DNA of 64,000 bases from Akanthomyces muscarius (taxonomy: Eukaryota > Ascomycota > Sordariomycetes > Hypocreales > Cordycipitaceae): the NCBI RefSeq assembly GCF_028009165.1, contig NW_026611618.1, positions 1,922,001 to 1,986,000 on the forward strand, written 5' to 3'. A model generated the notes under the pieces. The model worked only from the letters and a program-made list of their open reading frames with translations. It was not told the DNA's origin and searched no databases. The position numbers and the translations under genes are program-made. Positions 36,035 to 49,300 of the stretch are shown here, one piece after another; position 1 is the stretch's first letter; each line of letters starts with the position of its first letter.

Positions 36035-37746
36035 GATGCAAGAGCAGCTCGTTGGGCAGCCCTGCGCATGCCTCAACCGCGTGTGCAACGGTGTATGTGG
36101 TGTGTGGACAGTATGCAGGCGAGTGAGAATAGACCTTGGGCCGATTGAGTTCAAGCGCCGCCTGGTGGATGAGCCGAGAGCGCGGATTGGGGGTCTCCGC
36201 CTCCGGCCACTAGCTACCTACTAGGTAGCTTCGCAGGTAGCCAATAAGTAGGTAGCAGGTAGGTTAGGTAATACGGAAGACAGAGGTTGACGAGTCGCTC
36301 GTGCAGCGTGTGTGTGCGCGAGTATGAGACTGGGGTTTCACGGGGCCGAGCTTAATGAAGTCGCGGGGGGTATTGATGCAAGAGAGCCATTCGTTTGACT
36401 GTTTGGATACCTATGTGCTTCTGGCAGCTTGGGACCGGGGACACCGGTATCTTGGGGACGCACGTTGGCTCGCAGGCGCAGGCGCAGGCAGGGGACAGGC
36501 CACAGCTGTGCTGACGACTCTGAACTCTAGCAGGCTGAACTTCGGGTAGATGGGCGATTCTGCCACCTGACGTTGTCCTGAACCGTGGGCGGTGAGGGAC
36601 CAGTCTGAGACGCCGTGAGGGCGAGGGTGATGGCTGACGGGCGACCACTGAGCTGACCAAATCACTGGCCGAGGCGTGGGAGGACACGACAAAGCGGGCT
36701 GCCCAGTACGGCAACGCCGCAAAGCCACTGAAGACTTGTCTCACCTCGGTGTTGGACCTGGAGAGGTGGCGGGAACCTTGCACTTGCTCCAGCGGGCTCC
36801 AGTCTGGCTGTTGGGGGCGCTGGGTTGTTGCTGGGGGTGCTCTTGGCCCTGGAGGTTGGGGGGTGGGTGGCCACAGCGGGCAATTCAACGTTACATGGCC
36901 ATGGCCAGCCTCAGTGACGCTACAGTGGAGTGGCTATCTGAGCATGCATCGTGATGATGGAGGCTTGCACAAAACTTGGTGAAATGACTGCATGCGGGCT
37001 GGAAAATGCCTTTTAGAAGAAGATGCATATAGATATGAAGCCATTCATTTAATTATCAACGTAGTTGTCTTGTATGAGGCGCTCATTATTGCGTCCATCC
37101 TCGTGCATAATGAACCATTCATGCCAGCCTTGTGGGACAAACCGCTGAGACACGCCGGCGCAGCTCATGAAAAATGATGGCACCCGTTCGCGCTGGCCAG
37201 CTTAATGAAACTACAGTACCTTGCACTTGCAGCATCGATGTACTCAGAATGGCATTTGCTTATGACGGCCGCACGTTGAGCTTCCGCCATCTCCAATGGA
37301 CCAGCCTGCTCCGCCCGACAGTAACCAGCGCTTTCTTGGTTCCCCACTCAGCCCGTCCATAATGGCAAGGTGACAGTCGCAAGTACTTTTCTCGGTGGTT
37401 TTTTTTTTTTTAACTCTGCAGTTGTTTTTTGCATGCCCGCTTGCTACAATCCGATCTGGCGGGCCTCCACCTGCCCATTGAGCTCCACGGGTGCGGATGC
37501 GGTAGTGCAGTTTTGAGCGACTGCGGAAAGTCATACTAGTACTTGCCATTCCTCGCCGCCCGCCGTCGATTCTGTTGCTGTAGTCTTTTTGTAGTTTTAT
37601 TCCACCTACCGACCTTGACATCGATTTTCAGTATTTCTGTGCAGTATTCTCGTGTTCCTGAACTCCTCTGGAACCAATTCATTGGACGCGGGACAAGGAC
37701 GAAGACGGGCCCAAGCGTACTCTCACCCGCCGACCCCCGACGCACG
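36035..37746. promoter_or_regulatory. shared nag3-dac1 divergent promoter region
   Basis: The 1.7 kb between the divergent starts of nag3 and dac1 holds no gene. It carries TAGGTAGC repeats (36210-36275) with a perfect palindrome, and one Ndt80-like GCACAAAA site at 36965-36974. Joint control by RON1 is inferred only. Confidence 0.5.
36212..36230. repeat. palindrome AGCTACCTA-C-TAGGTAGCT
   Basis: Perfect 9-bp inverted arms around one C, 178 bp upstream of the nag3 ATG, within a patch rich in TAGGTAG motifs. Could be a dimer site or a cruciform; such TACCTA motifs are also common simple sequence in these fungi. Confidence 0.8.
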
Positions 37747-39273
37747 ATGCCGGCCGTCGTCACCAACGGCACCCAGCCGAAAAATGGACTGACAAAGTTC
37801 ACCAACTGCCGCCTGCTGCGCGGCGACCAGCTCGTCACCGCCGACCTTTGGGTCAGCTCCCAGACGGGCAAGGTTGTCAACAGCCAGACCGTCTTCTTTG
37901 ACGACCTGGTGCTCCCCGACGAGACGGTCGACCTCGGCGGCCGCATCGTGTCGCCCGGCATGATTGAGTGCCAGCTCAACGGCGCCTTTGGCTTCAACTT
38001 TTCCACCCTGCTCGACGACATGTCGCAATACGGCAAAAAGGTCAAGGAGTGCCAGAAGCTCCTGGTCCAGACCGGCGTCACATCCTACATCCCCACCATC
38101 ACCAGCCAACGGCCGGAGCTCTACCAAAAGGTAAGCAGCGCAGCTTTCACCACCCCGGCGCACAACCTTGATTTTTTTTTAAAATTCCTTTCTGGTTTTT
38201 CCCCCCTCATCATCTACGTTGCATGGTTGTACTGACGTGGCTTGTTTCATCATCAGGCGCTCCCCTTCCTGGGCCCTTCTGGGCGCTCGCACAATGCAGA
38301 GGACGGCGCCGAGTCGCTTGGCGCGCACTGCGAGGGACCCTTTCTCAACCCGACCAAGAATGGCGTGCACAATGTCGACGTGCTCATCGAGGCCCAGACC
38401 TTTGCCGACCTCGAGGCCTGCTACGGCGCCGAGAACCTCAACCCTGCCACCCCTGGCGGCGACATCCCCGTCAAGATGATTACGGCGGCGCCCGAGCGTG
38501 GCAACATGATGAAGCTCATCCCCGACATCACGGCGCGCGGTATTCGCTACTCGGTGGGCCACTCCGAGGCCACCTACGAAGAGGCGTCCGAGGCCGTGGG
38601 CCACGGCGCTACCATGATCACGCACCTGTTCAACGCCATGCGCCCGCTGCACCACCGCAACCCGGGCATCTTTGGCGTGCTGGGCGAGGCCGAGAGCCTG
38701 CCGCGCCCGTACTTTGGCATCATCTCGGACGGCATCCATCTGCACCCGACGACCATCAAGATTGCCTTTAATGCCCACCCCGAGGGCTTCATCCTGGTCA
38801 CCGACGCCATGCACCTGGTCGGCCTGCCGGACGGCGCCTACCCATGGACCAATGGCGAGACGACGGCCAACATTGTCAAGAAGGGCTCCAAGCTGCTGCT
38901 GGAGAACTCGGACACCATCGCTGGAAGGTAAGGATTGGCCTGCTATACAAGTCCCTGCTAAGCTGCGGGGTCGAGTACCCGTGTCGAATCATTCGCTAAC
39001 GTGTTTTGTCTCTTGTGCAGCTCAATCACATTGTTGGAGTGCGTCAACAACTTCCTCGAGTGGTCCGGCGAGGGCATCCCCCAGGCGCTCAAGGCCGTGA
39101 CAGCCACCCCGGCCGCCATGATGGGCCTGCAGGGCGTCAAGGGTACGCTGGAGGCTGGTGCGGATGCTGATCTGCTCATCTTTTCCGACGAGACGACGGC
39201 CAACGGGCACCACAAGCTGATCCTTGACGAGGTGTGGAAGTTTGGCACCCGTCTACCCAAGGCCGACGCATAG
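37747..39273 (+). CDS. dac1: N-acetylglucosamine-6-phosphate deacetylase
   Basis: Three exons (37747-38130, 38257-38927, 39021-39273) join to 435 residues, usual for fungal NagA-type enzymes. It hydrolyses GlcNAc-6-P to GlcN-6-P and acetate in the cytosol. Motifs of the amidohydrolase TIM barrel are seen in order: IVSPGMIECQLNGAFG, the metal-site HCEGPFLNPTKNGVH, VGHSEATYEEA, THLFNAMRPLHHRNPG, ISDGIHLHP and VTDAMHLVGLPDG, whose Asp is the expected catalytic base. The C-terminal strand returns as GTLEAGADADLLIFSD. Intron 2 carries a CTAAC branch site. The start at 37747 (MPAVVTNG) is favoured because the upstream frame is leader-like and pyrimidine-rich. The first gene of the catabolic pair opposite nag3. 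Confidence 0.95.
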
Positions 39274-41841
39274 ACGGGGATTTTACAACTCGTGTTACTT
39301 GTACTTGCCAACATAAAAAGAGGAGGAGCGCAATTTTGGTCAAACTGATAGACTGTACATAAGAGGGAATCGATCACGGCGTTTTGAGCATTTTTTAGGC
39401 GACTCTGGAAAAAAAGCTTGCAAGAAAAAAAGAGACAAATAGAGACAAAATTGGATGATTTCCACAATTATTCCCCCCTCAAGTTGGCCGAAGCCGGATG
39501 GAGTCATTACCCAGCACATGCATGGAGTGCAATTATGGTTGGTGTACCCCGAACCCCAGATATGTGTGACGACGTGCAGCAGACTGGGGCGAACATGTGG
39601 CGGGCAGTTGAGGTAGAGGTGGCAGGCAAGTGGTTACAGCAGCATTAAATATTACCCCTCCAATAACCACCCACCCAGCTAGCCCTACGCTTCTAGAAAG
39701 ACAAAGATATGACGGGTAACGAAGCTAGCGCATTGGGCCGTGGTGAGTGACAGGGTAACTTCCGCTGGTGCGAAAGGAACGATGATGCTCCGGGGTAATA
39801 TGGCCATCGCCCGCCCAGTGGTCTGTAATGCGACGTCCCGTCTGGGGGCCGAACAGATGGGGAGAGGGAGGGGATGCCAGGGTGCTGCCAGTTCCGACGC
39901 CGCTCAGCCGCCCAAAGCAGGTTGAGAAAACATGTATGATGACAATTGGGGTAAGCTAGACGGTGACGGTGGCGCAGAATGCATGCATAGACGTGGAAAT
40001 TGGAGGGTCAAAAGGCTTGTTTGCCACACACGCAGCGAGGGCGAGGAAATGCCCAAGAAAAAAGTCTGGGGTAGAGCTGGACGTTGATTTGACAGTCTTC
40101 CCCGCCACGGCCCGTCACACACAGATATAACGGGCGTCACGAGGCAGCCACGGAACAGGAGTCAAGTGATGGCCGCCAATCTGTTCAAAAGATATGGTGG
40201 ATGCAACTATTGGCTTTTTCGCTTCCCTGTTATCGCCATCTTCTGTTTCGGGGGGCGTAGGGTTGCCCGCCACCGTGAGTGCCGAGACTACCTTAGATGG
40301 TCTGATGCCCATCACATCGCTAGATCTGGGGGCCTCTATCAACTTTCCCACTGCTGAGAGAGGGGACGACAAGCCCAGCCGCAGTGGGTTGAGGACGCCC
40401 AAAAACTCCAGTTGCACTAATTATCAACAGGGGGGGCAAGTTTTTAGGCAAGTCGGCAAGGTAAGTAAGTGAGTGGCCCGCTGTCGGCCAACAGCCTCCC
40501 CCCGAATGGAAAGTTTTGGGGACACACACACCCTGCACGCGGGTACCTGACAGGGAGAGCAATGTGCCTCAGAACCATATGAGAAGGAGAGTTCATCATG
40601 GCATTGCGGAAATTTAAAATAGTAATGGCATAATGATGCGCGATGGCCCGGGTCAGCAGCTCGCCTCCCCTTTTCTCCTGCTGACTCGTGGCTTTGTCGC
40701 CTTATCTCGGCTGCATGTCGAGCATCCAGGCAAGGCCGGCCACAGGCATGACAGAAGGGAGAGCGGGGGGCCCGGAGGCCAGTTTTGGCAGCTGGACAGG
40801 CTTGCAGCTGTGGTTTGGCTTTTTTATTTTATTTTTTTTAGCGGGCTTGGAGATTGTGGAAACTTCAGGTGCGGCCGGGTTGCCAAGCCTGGAAGGTCAG
40901 AACAAGGTGCACAAGGACAGCAAGAACAGCTATCCGTACCTTTTACCAGTAATCTCCTTCTCCAGCCGATTGCGTTTGGGCTGGGTCAGCAATCTGGGGG
41001 ACGGGGCTTTTTTTCTACCCAGTATGTGTGCATTTCGCTGATTAGCAGAGCCTTGTGCTGGGTGCGGAGCGTTTTACAGTGAGTGCAGTGGGCACATTAC
41101 GGTCTTGACTGGGCCCTGTACAGGGCTTGTTTAGGCGGTGCGTGTGGGCCGCTTCTCGAGGTACCTACGGGGCTTGGTTTCCTCCACCCCACAAAGGCTC
41201 TGCCTGTCCTCAGTGTCCTGTCACGCTTGCGCTGTCGACGGCTCTGTCTGGCGCCGGCGGCCTGCTGCTGCAAGAGGCCCTGCAAAAAAGGAAGCTAAGC
41301 CGAAACCTCGTGGTCTCTGCTGCCCTTTTTTTCTTCCTCTCTCCTCCGTGCTAACTAAACTCAGGTATCGCCTGCCCGCCGCCCTGCAGCACGCTCCTCC
41401 GCACTAGGCCAGCCTCCAACCTGTTGCTAACCACTTCCACTGTGACTGCACCGCATCGCACCGGTCCTCGGTATCGGTACCTGCCATCGACTAAAGTGAA
41501 CTCAACCTTGCTCAACCCTTCCCACCGCTGGCCCCCGAGACATCCATCTTCAACGACTCACCACCAGCCAACGGCGCATCCCCAACTGCCCCCCGACTGC
41601 TCGCACACCGTCGCCTCTCGCTTGAATCCCATCTCTGGTCTCGCACTCGGCCCGACGCCTCAATTGCCAGGACGCTCACCGGACACCCTCATTGCAACCA
41701 GTCGGCCCGACCAGGCTGCTGCTACTGCTGCCTCTCCTTCTGACAGCGACCGCTTGCTGCTTGCTGCTACCGCCGGCGCCTCCGCTGCAGATCTACGCTA
41801 GACGGGCAGTCAGACTGTCCGATGCGGTGCTGACCGTGCGG
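39274..41841. other. dac1-ron1 intergenic region and ron1 leader
   Basis: The stretch up to about 41300 has no recognisable gene. From about 41340 to 41841 the plus strand is C/T-rich with many ACC and CTC runs, typical of a long fungal 5' UTR, here of ron1. An Ndt80-like CACAAAG string lies near 41188. Confidence 0.55.
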
Positions 41842-43637
41842 ATGCTGGACGATGCCATGGCTGCCTTCAACTCGATGACGGTTATGAATGCCACTCCGAC
41901 GCAAAACGACTCAATCGCCATGAATCACGCCGGCCAGGCCATGGCCATGGATGCCTTTGATCAAGACCTCGGTGGCTTTGACGAAGCCCTCATGTACGTC
42001 CACGCTCCTCTCTGTCGCTCTGTCGGTTGTCACCAGCATTGCTGTGCGACCACGCTCCGCCGGCGAACTGTCCTCATCCTCTTGCGACCAAGAACTAACG
42101 CAGCGGTCACCGCGCACACAGAGACACCGGCGCACTCCCCACGCTGCCCTTCACGCCCTCCTATGACTTTGACAACTTTGCGACCACATTTGAGGATCCC
42201 TTTTCCTACTCGACCCGCCACTATGAGCCCACGCCTAACCAGGACGCCCTCAACGAGGAGTCCTCGCCGCAGGACCTCGACAACAAGCTCCTCGGCTTCT
42301 CTGATCCCATCATGAACGCCACCATTGTCGACGACTCTGGAAAATTCGCCGACATGGCCATGTCCGCCGAGCTGTACGGCATGTTTTTTGTCGCCGAAGA
42401 TGTGTTTGGCGGTGAAACCTCGGGCCGCCCGCTTGAGCTGACCTGCTACCGCCGCAACCTCTGGCAATGTGCTGGCCAGATCACTCTGCCGCGCGCCATT
42501 TCTCACATTATAGACGAGCAAGGCCGCCAAGTCCCTCTGGTTGAGCTCTCCGCCTCCATCAACGCCATCGAATCAATCGAGGGAAAAAGCACAGAGATAA
42601 TATCCATTCCATGGAAGAGCTCCAATCCGCAGGCTGGCGAGGACAGCAAAGTCGCCACCGCCCCGCCCAACGTCAACATTGACTTGTCCGCAGGCCAGGA
42701 GCTGGATGCCAGCCGCATATCCATTCCCCTCTCTTGGAAGAGACTGCAATTTAAGCACGCAACCGCCAATAACGGCCGCAGAAAGGGGCTGCAGCAACAT
42801 TACGTGGTGCAGATTGGCCTCCTTGGCAAGGCGAAAAATGGAGAAACCATCAAGATTGCCGAAATCCAGTCTGGGCCTGTCATTGTTCGAGGCCGTAGTC
42901 CTAGAAATTTCGACAGTAGAAAAGATGTGCCCCTGTCGGGAGACAAGCAGCGCACGGAGAGAAAGAACACGGCCAGCTCAGACAGTGCTGCATTAAAAGT
43001 CGAAAGGGAAACGCTCCAGGCGGCCATGCAAAGATACCAATCTATGTCTGGAGCTGCATCGGTAAGACCTCGTGCCGGAAGCCTCACCCGGCCAGCGTTA
43101 CTAATTGACATAGAATCCCAACGATTGGGCAACGCCACAGCCCGTGGCTCAACCAAGCCAAAGTCCACACCCTGCGAAGCGAATGGCGCTTTCACCAACT
43201 GTCAACAAGCCACCAGTGCCGGCATGGAACCCTGATGCGCCACGAACAGCTTCGGGTCACCGCGGCTCCATGTCGAGACCGCGGGAAGCCGGCGCGCCCA
43301 TTAACCTCTCGCTCTCCGAAGACGAAAGAAGCCCCAACAGGTCGAGCGCCGAGCTGCAGAGCCCGAAGCTCGGCAAGTCGCACCCGGCCGTCGGTCAGCA
43401 CGCAGCCAGTAGCCCAACGGAAGAGGCTGACCCGCTGTACGAGTACTTTCCCCTCAGCGTTGACGATTGGTATGTTTGTTCGTGTTTGCTGTGTCAACGT
43501 GTTTTTGTTGACAAGATTGCAGGATGCCACCAGTAGACGCCGTATACAGGCCACACGTAGTGCATCACACGCATGAGCCTGTCGAGGCTGTCGAGGCTAA
43601 GCGCGGCAAATCGAAGCGATATTTTTTGGCGGACTGA
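41842..43637 (+). CDS. ron1: Ndt80-like transcription factor RON1
   Basis: Four exons (41842-41993, 42122-43061, 43114-43469, 43523-43637) join to 520 residues. The Ndt80/PhoG DNA-binding domain spans about residues 110-320, with AELYGMFFVAEDVFGG, LTCYRRNLWQCAGQITLP, FKHATANNGRRKGLQQHYVV and PVIVRGRSPRNFDSR. The C terminus ends in KRGKSKRYFLAD. The N terminus is acidic and the linker rich in S and P. In Trichoderma reesei RON1 controls the GlcNAc cluster in which it lies, so here it would be the pathway regulator. The start was set at the first ATG (MLDDAM); MAAFNSM five codons on is an alternative. The exon 3 join restores NPNDW and LSVDDWMPPVDAVYRP. Confidence 0.92.
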
Positions 43638-45107
43638 GATTATAATCTTTCCGCCAACGAGGCGACTTCATCACGCAACGATGACAACCACTGTATCAAT
43701 ATCACATCGCATTCGAGCAGGCCAGTCTTTAGCCACCCACATGCAATAGCATCACTCCTAGCTTGCTCTGGGGCATGTGGCTCCTGCAATGGCCCTTTTA
43801 TGAATAAGCATGTCGACCATTCTTGGATATATGGAGCACTGCTTACTTCTTTTCCCATTTTTTATACCCAAGGGTCACGCGTTGTTCCTCTTTCATTGTC
43901 CTCTGCGGCAGCGTCTTGCGCTGCACCACTTTTGGTTTCGTGTTTGGGACGCCAACTGTATATACAACACCATCTTGAGCTTCTTTCTTTGCGTCGACTG
44001 ATGCTGCAGAAGGTTGATGAGAGGCATAGGCTGAAAGTTTCGAAGAAAATATACAACATATCATTTTCCACCGTTTAGTGTCGGCGTTTTCCACATATTG
44101 ATGACGTTAGCGAAGAAGAACAAAAGAAATAGATTTCCAAAAAAAAAGGGGGAGCTGGCAGCAAGAGGAGTGATGATGCTTTGTACACATTAGAGAGTAC
44201 TTTTATACATGTGAGTCTTGCATGCATGAGGAGTACTTTGTAGCGAAGTGACGCATATCAGATTCATGCACGATCCATCCCTGCTTCTGGGACAGTCACC
44301 GTGCGCGCGCGGGTTCCGATGACGGAAGAGCTCGAGAGTCCTGTCGGAACTACAGTGTCTTTATATTTTCGATTCTATCTAAAGGTGATGAAGACGGGAT
44401 ACTTGTAGCACGGCATCATCTACGGTCCCGAGTCAGTCAATGTAAATCGGTTACGCGCAAGAATCCATCTCGTCCAGTCCCGGTTGACGAACGTGCCCCC
44501 GGGGGGCTCGGTTTCGTCTGAGACAATTGATTGCTGCTGTTCCGAACCACGGGGCTTTGCACCCCGGTTCCACGTAACGTAGCCTCCATGGAGCCATACA
44601 ATGCACATGTCCTTGCTTGCTTGTCCTGCGGGAAGGGCAAACACAAAGAGTACAAGGTTTGAGGAAATGGATTCGAGTACAAAAAGCATAACATGATGGT
44701 ACAATTTATGAATGAAAATCAAAATCAGTGCGGATCGCGCCATCTCTGCCGCAAATGAGATAGATGGTGCCTGCAGTTACTGCAGGGCACTTTAAACCAT
44801 CACCGCCACTGCCTATCGATCTATCCGGCCCTTGAAATCGGCAGTTTTCACAAGTGATGAGAGAGAGATAGACTTTGAAACGTGGTATCGTATGAATATT
44901 GTTGTGAAACGGTAAAAAAAAAAAGCAAAACTACCAGAGTTCTAGAAACTGTAAATGCACAACGTAACCCTAACAAGTCAAAAGAGAGAATTAACACCAC
45001 AAGGACGTCGTCCTTTTTTTTTTTTTGGTTTCAGTCTAGCAGCTAGCAAAACAAAACACCATCAACATCAACTGCATCAAATCATGTCGTGTGTTTGATC
45101 AGCAGTC
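43638..45107. other. intergenic between convergent ron1 and dam1
   Basis: The 3' flanks of two convergent genes. T- and A-rich patches (for example A10 near 44915 and T14 near 45012) probably contain 3' end signals. No gene is recognised. Confidence 0.6.
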
Positions 45108-46322
45108 CTAGGCGTTAACTGCGTTGGACTGCTGCTTGGCTGCCTGCTGCTCGGGGTTGGGGGTCAGTCTTTGGTTGAGGGCCGGCTCGGGGATGCGGGA
45201 GGCCATGCGGTCCGGGATGAGCTCCGGGGAGACGGAACGGACGGGGTACTCGGTGGCCGGGGTGGCGCGGAGCAGCTGCGAGGTGGTGGGCTGAGGCGCG
45301 AGGATGGTCGGGGAGGAGACGGCATCGATGCGCGTCTCGGGGACGGGGCCGTTGCCAGTGCGGACCTTGGAGGGGAGGATCTGCTGGAAACCGGCCTCTT
45401 TGGCGACCTTTTCGATGCTCTTGAAGTACTGCATTTGTCTGTTAGCCAAGATTCTCGAAGACTCGGTGGGTGTGATGGATGGTTACCTTGACAGTCTTGA
45501 CCTGAAGCTCGAGAGTAGCGTCCTCGTCGGCGACAATCATGGGATGGGGGTGCAGCTGAAGGCTGGAGAGCGTCCACATGTGGTTCACGCCCTGCTCGAT
45601 GCACCGCTGGAGGGCGAGGGCCTTGCGCTGGCCGATGATGATGACGACGACCTCGCGGGCCTCGAGGACGGTCTGGACGCCGACGGTGAGGGCCATGCGA
45701 GGCACCTTGCTCACGTCATTGTCAAAAAAGCGCGAGTTGGCGAGGATGGTGTCGTAGGCGAGTGTCTTGACACGGGTGCGGCTGGCGAGACTGGAGCCGG
45801 GCTCGTTGAAGGCAATGTGGCCGTCCTCGCCGATGCCGGCGAGGAAAAGGTCAATGCCACCGACGCGCTTGATGGCGTCCTCGTAGGCGACGCACTCAGC
45901 CTCGAGGCTGGGGGCGTTGCCGTTGAGAATGTGGACGTTGTTGGGGTGCACGTTGACGTGGGAGAAGAAGTTCTTCCACATGAAGGAGTGGTACGACTCG
46001 GGGTGGTCGCGGGGGATGCCGACGTACTCATCCATGTTGAAGGTGACGACATTTTCAAAGGAGATCTAGAAGCGTGTGAGAGAAGAACAAAAAGATAAAT
46101 CGTGCTCAACGGCCGCGAAGCTCGGTCGCAACAAAATCTTACCTCGCCAGCCTTGTACTTGTCGACAAGGGCCTTGTAGACGCCGAGAGGGCTAGAGCCT
46201 GTGGGCAGACCGAGAACAAAGGGGTTCTGGGGCGTGGGCTTGTAGGCATTGATGCGGTCTACGATGTAGTTGGCCACGTAGTTGCTGGTGGCCGCAGCAT
46301 CGTCGCGAATGATCAATCTCAT
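45108..46322 (-). CDS. dam1: Glucosamine-6-phosphate deaminase
   Basis: Three exons (46322-46143, 46065-45487, 45428-45108) join to 359 residues. It converts GlcN-6-P to fructose-6-P and ammonia in the cytosol, the last step of GlcNAc use. NagB motifs are intact: [39 protein letters not shown], the active-site [16 protein letters not shown] and [17 protein letters not shown]. The enzyme core ends near residue 260; a tail of about 95 residues follows, rich in P, S and Q, which bacterial NagB (266 aa) lacks. Intron 2 (58 nt) contains CTAAC. It is convergent with ron1 and opens towards the 4.2-kb gap before hxk3. Confidence 0.95.
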
Positions 46323-49300
46323 GATGACGTCGTGAGCTGTGCTGTGGTGTGCTGTGTAGTGGGGGTGTGGTAGGCAGGTCGAGCGCAAGGGTGCAGGTGC
46401 AGGTGCAGAAGCAGCGCAGAGCAGAGCAGCCGAGGGGTAACGAAGCTCAAAGGAATCCGGGTGCTCGATATGGAGATGTTCCAAGAAAGATTGAAGCCTA
46501 TTACGCTGACAAGAAGAGGATGAATAGAAAAAAAAAAAAGTAAAAAAGTTGGAGGTTGGAGAAGGAAGGAGGGTAGGTTAGTGGCGCGTTGGAGACTTGA
46601 CTACGGTCAATGTAGCAGCGGCAGGAGCTTGCTGGGTGCGGGCGGAGTGGACAAGCTGGGACAGACAGGAGCTTGGCGGGCTTACTTTTGGAACAGCATA
46701 ACTAGTTAACTACTGGCACAGTGACAAACACCTACAATACCTACCAGGCTAAGCCTTGCGGTGATTAATCCAGGTACTGGGTAAGTTGGAGCAACGAGAC
46801 CAAGTGACAGCAAGTGGCGCCGCAGGTTACAGTATGGTGGGCTGGGTTGGTCCACGTCGTGCCCAAAGAAGACAGCCCGTCGACTTTTACGAAGATTCAT
46901 TTCATCATGGCCGGTCCAGTCTTTGTTCTTCGGTCTCATACCCCCGAAGTGCGCTATACAGATTTGCGGCGGCGGCGGCACACAGCAAAAGCCCACCATG
47001 CCCATACCACCGGCACTCCGGCCTGGGCCACTAGCTGCAACGCCGTGTGGGTGGCCCTCTTTCGCCGGACATGGGAGTGTGGGCTCCCCACGATGGAACG
47101 TCACTGTATTTTTCGCAGACGGTTCCGCACTTGTCCGGAACTGGGGGTTTCGGTACAGAGCAGTTATGGAGTACCAGAACGTTGCCCTGCAAGGTGGGCT
47201 CATTGGGCAGGGCATTTGAATGGGGTGCCGCGCTCACCAACAGTGGTGAAGGCCCATGCCATGGCCATGTCAGAACAACTCCCAGCACACCTGACAATAA
47301 CTATGGTTCTGGGATCATGGAATGATTTGACTCGTGCAGTTCATGCGATCAAACCGTTTTTGCGTAGCGATGCCCGCGGATCGCCGTACTCCGATGAGCA
47401 GAGAGCACAGACAGTTGAAGATGTAGCTCTTTGACGACAGCCATTGATTGACTGCGTCGCGGCATAAACCCGTCAGCCTCGTCCGCAGTGTCAAAAACTC
47501 CGTAGCAAGGGCCAAACATAAAAAGTATAAAACAGAGAGGAAAAAAGCATGGACAAAGGTACGCCGAGCGATGCTACCGCCCGTGGTTGCAGCACACTCG
47601 GAGCCGAACCTCGATACAACCACTAGTTACGGTCTGCCAGGACAGTCAAAGCCAAAACTGCAGCCACCAGCACACCGAGATGTGCTCCGCATCGTCACAT
47701 CCAACGCAACCGAGGAGGCTCCTCTGTCCAACGGCCCGACACAAGGTGAAGGCGTTGCATCTCGGTGTCACAGCGGACAATGCATATGGTTCCTGGAGGG
47801 ACTTGTTGTTAGCATCGTTGCTTTCTCTTCCGACTCCGTACAGCACAGGGATGCAGGAGAGGGGAGATTGCGCCGAGACCGCGGGCAGGCTATCGAGCCC
47901 TCGTCGTGGTAACATGCATGTGAGGAGAACGACATGCGAGTCAGAAAGATGAGACGAACGGTATGGTATTTTTGTCCCCAAACTCGACGTTGGCAGTACG
48001 TATATCGAAAAAGCAACATGTCATTCCTACTCAGATATATATGAGAATAAGCGAATGCAATATAGTCGGGCACTGGCAATTGGGCGTGCAATTAATATAC
48101 GCTGCTGTAATTAATAAAGGCCCCAAAATAGAGCTGAGCGCGCCATTTGGCGGATGATGACAGCCACGAAGCACATTGCGTAAAAACTAACTACCAACTA
48201 GTACAGTCGGTATTTTGCTGATCGAATGGACAACACATCCAAATGCTACATTGCCATTGCCAATCCCGTCTTGTCCGAATCACGATGACAGGCCAGCTGG
48301 GCGACTGGTTGGTACACGAATGGAAGAACGGGACGGGGGTATGTAAGTTAGTGGCGCCAATCAAAGACGGCAGCCGCCAGGTGTTCAAAGATGACACGAA
48401 TGGAACGATGATGGCGGCGCAGGGGGGGGGGATAGCAGTCGCCTGCTAATACTGTCCTGTGTTGAAGACGACAATTTTTCCATCCATTCAGTGGCTGCTG
48501 ATGGGTTGCGGCCCCCTGGTAAGCCTTGACTGAGCCGCTTGGGGAATTTGGAGGGGACAAAGAACGGCCCCCACGTAGTATTTTGGCTGTTTTTATCCCT
48601 GGCTGCATATCAGATGATGGGTGTTTCCAGTCGTAGTACGGAGTACGGGGGAGAGGCTCAACATCAGTTGGCAGAAGTGGCGCTGCGCCAGTAAAAGCAG
48701 GCTCCGGGGATTCATAACGGCGGACAGATTGCGTGTTTTGGGCCACAAAATAGTGCCGAAAGGAAGGGTCCCGGCTGGCCGCCTCCCACAGGCTGGAGCT
48801 GAGGCGTGCAAGATTTTGGGTTGTATCGGGATGTGGTTTGGGACATGGCAAAGTAACATGGTTGGATGATGCATTGGGTGTGTGTGGTGGTGATGTGTGG
48901 TGCTGATTTGTGGTGCTGGAGGCTCTTGCGCTCCAATGATGTTTTGGGGCGAGGCGAAGTTCTCTCAGTGGATAAGAGGCCTAGATAGAAATCAGCCAGG
49001 CACTGTAAAGAGACCAAAACGCCCGCGACTCCTCGCCCGGCGCCACATCCCATCGGCGGACGCGCTAACCTTGGCCTGACAGGCAGAGAGGCGGACAGGC
49101 AGACAGTGACAGCAAACAGGTACCTTGGCTGCTGCGCTGGCAGGCGGAATGACTTTACCCACCGCAACGTTACAGCATCCCCAGCTTTTTTTTCTTCCCT
49201 TCCATCTGCCCTTCCACCACCCCAAAACCTTCCATTGCGGAGTCGTCGTCGACCACACTCGGCGTCTCAAAGGCCCACTGCCGGTGCCATGCATCAATTA

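Noticed and set aside
37723..38163. 146-aa minus-strand frame opposite dac1
   Set aside because: Antisense shadow; the plus-strand frame carries the amidohydrolase motifs.
45304..46098. 264-aa plus-strand frame opposite dam1
   Set aside because: Reads as Val/Asp/Glu/Gly-rich antisense of the deaminase exons.
46706..47215. 169-aa minus-strand frame in the dam1-hxk3 gap
   Set aside because: Pro/Cys/Arg-rich without a domain or membrane segments; does not look like a lost transporter.
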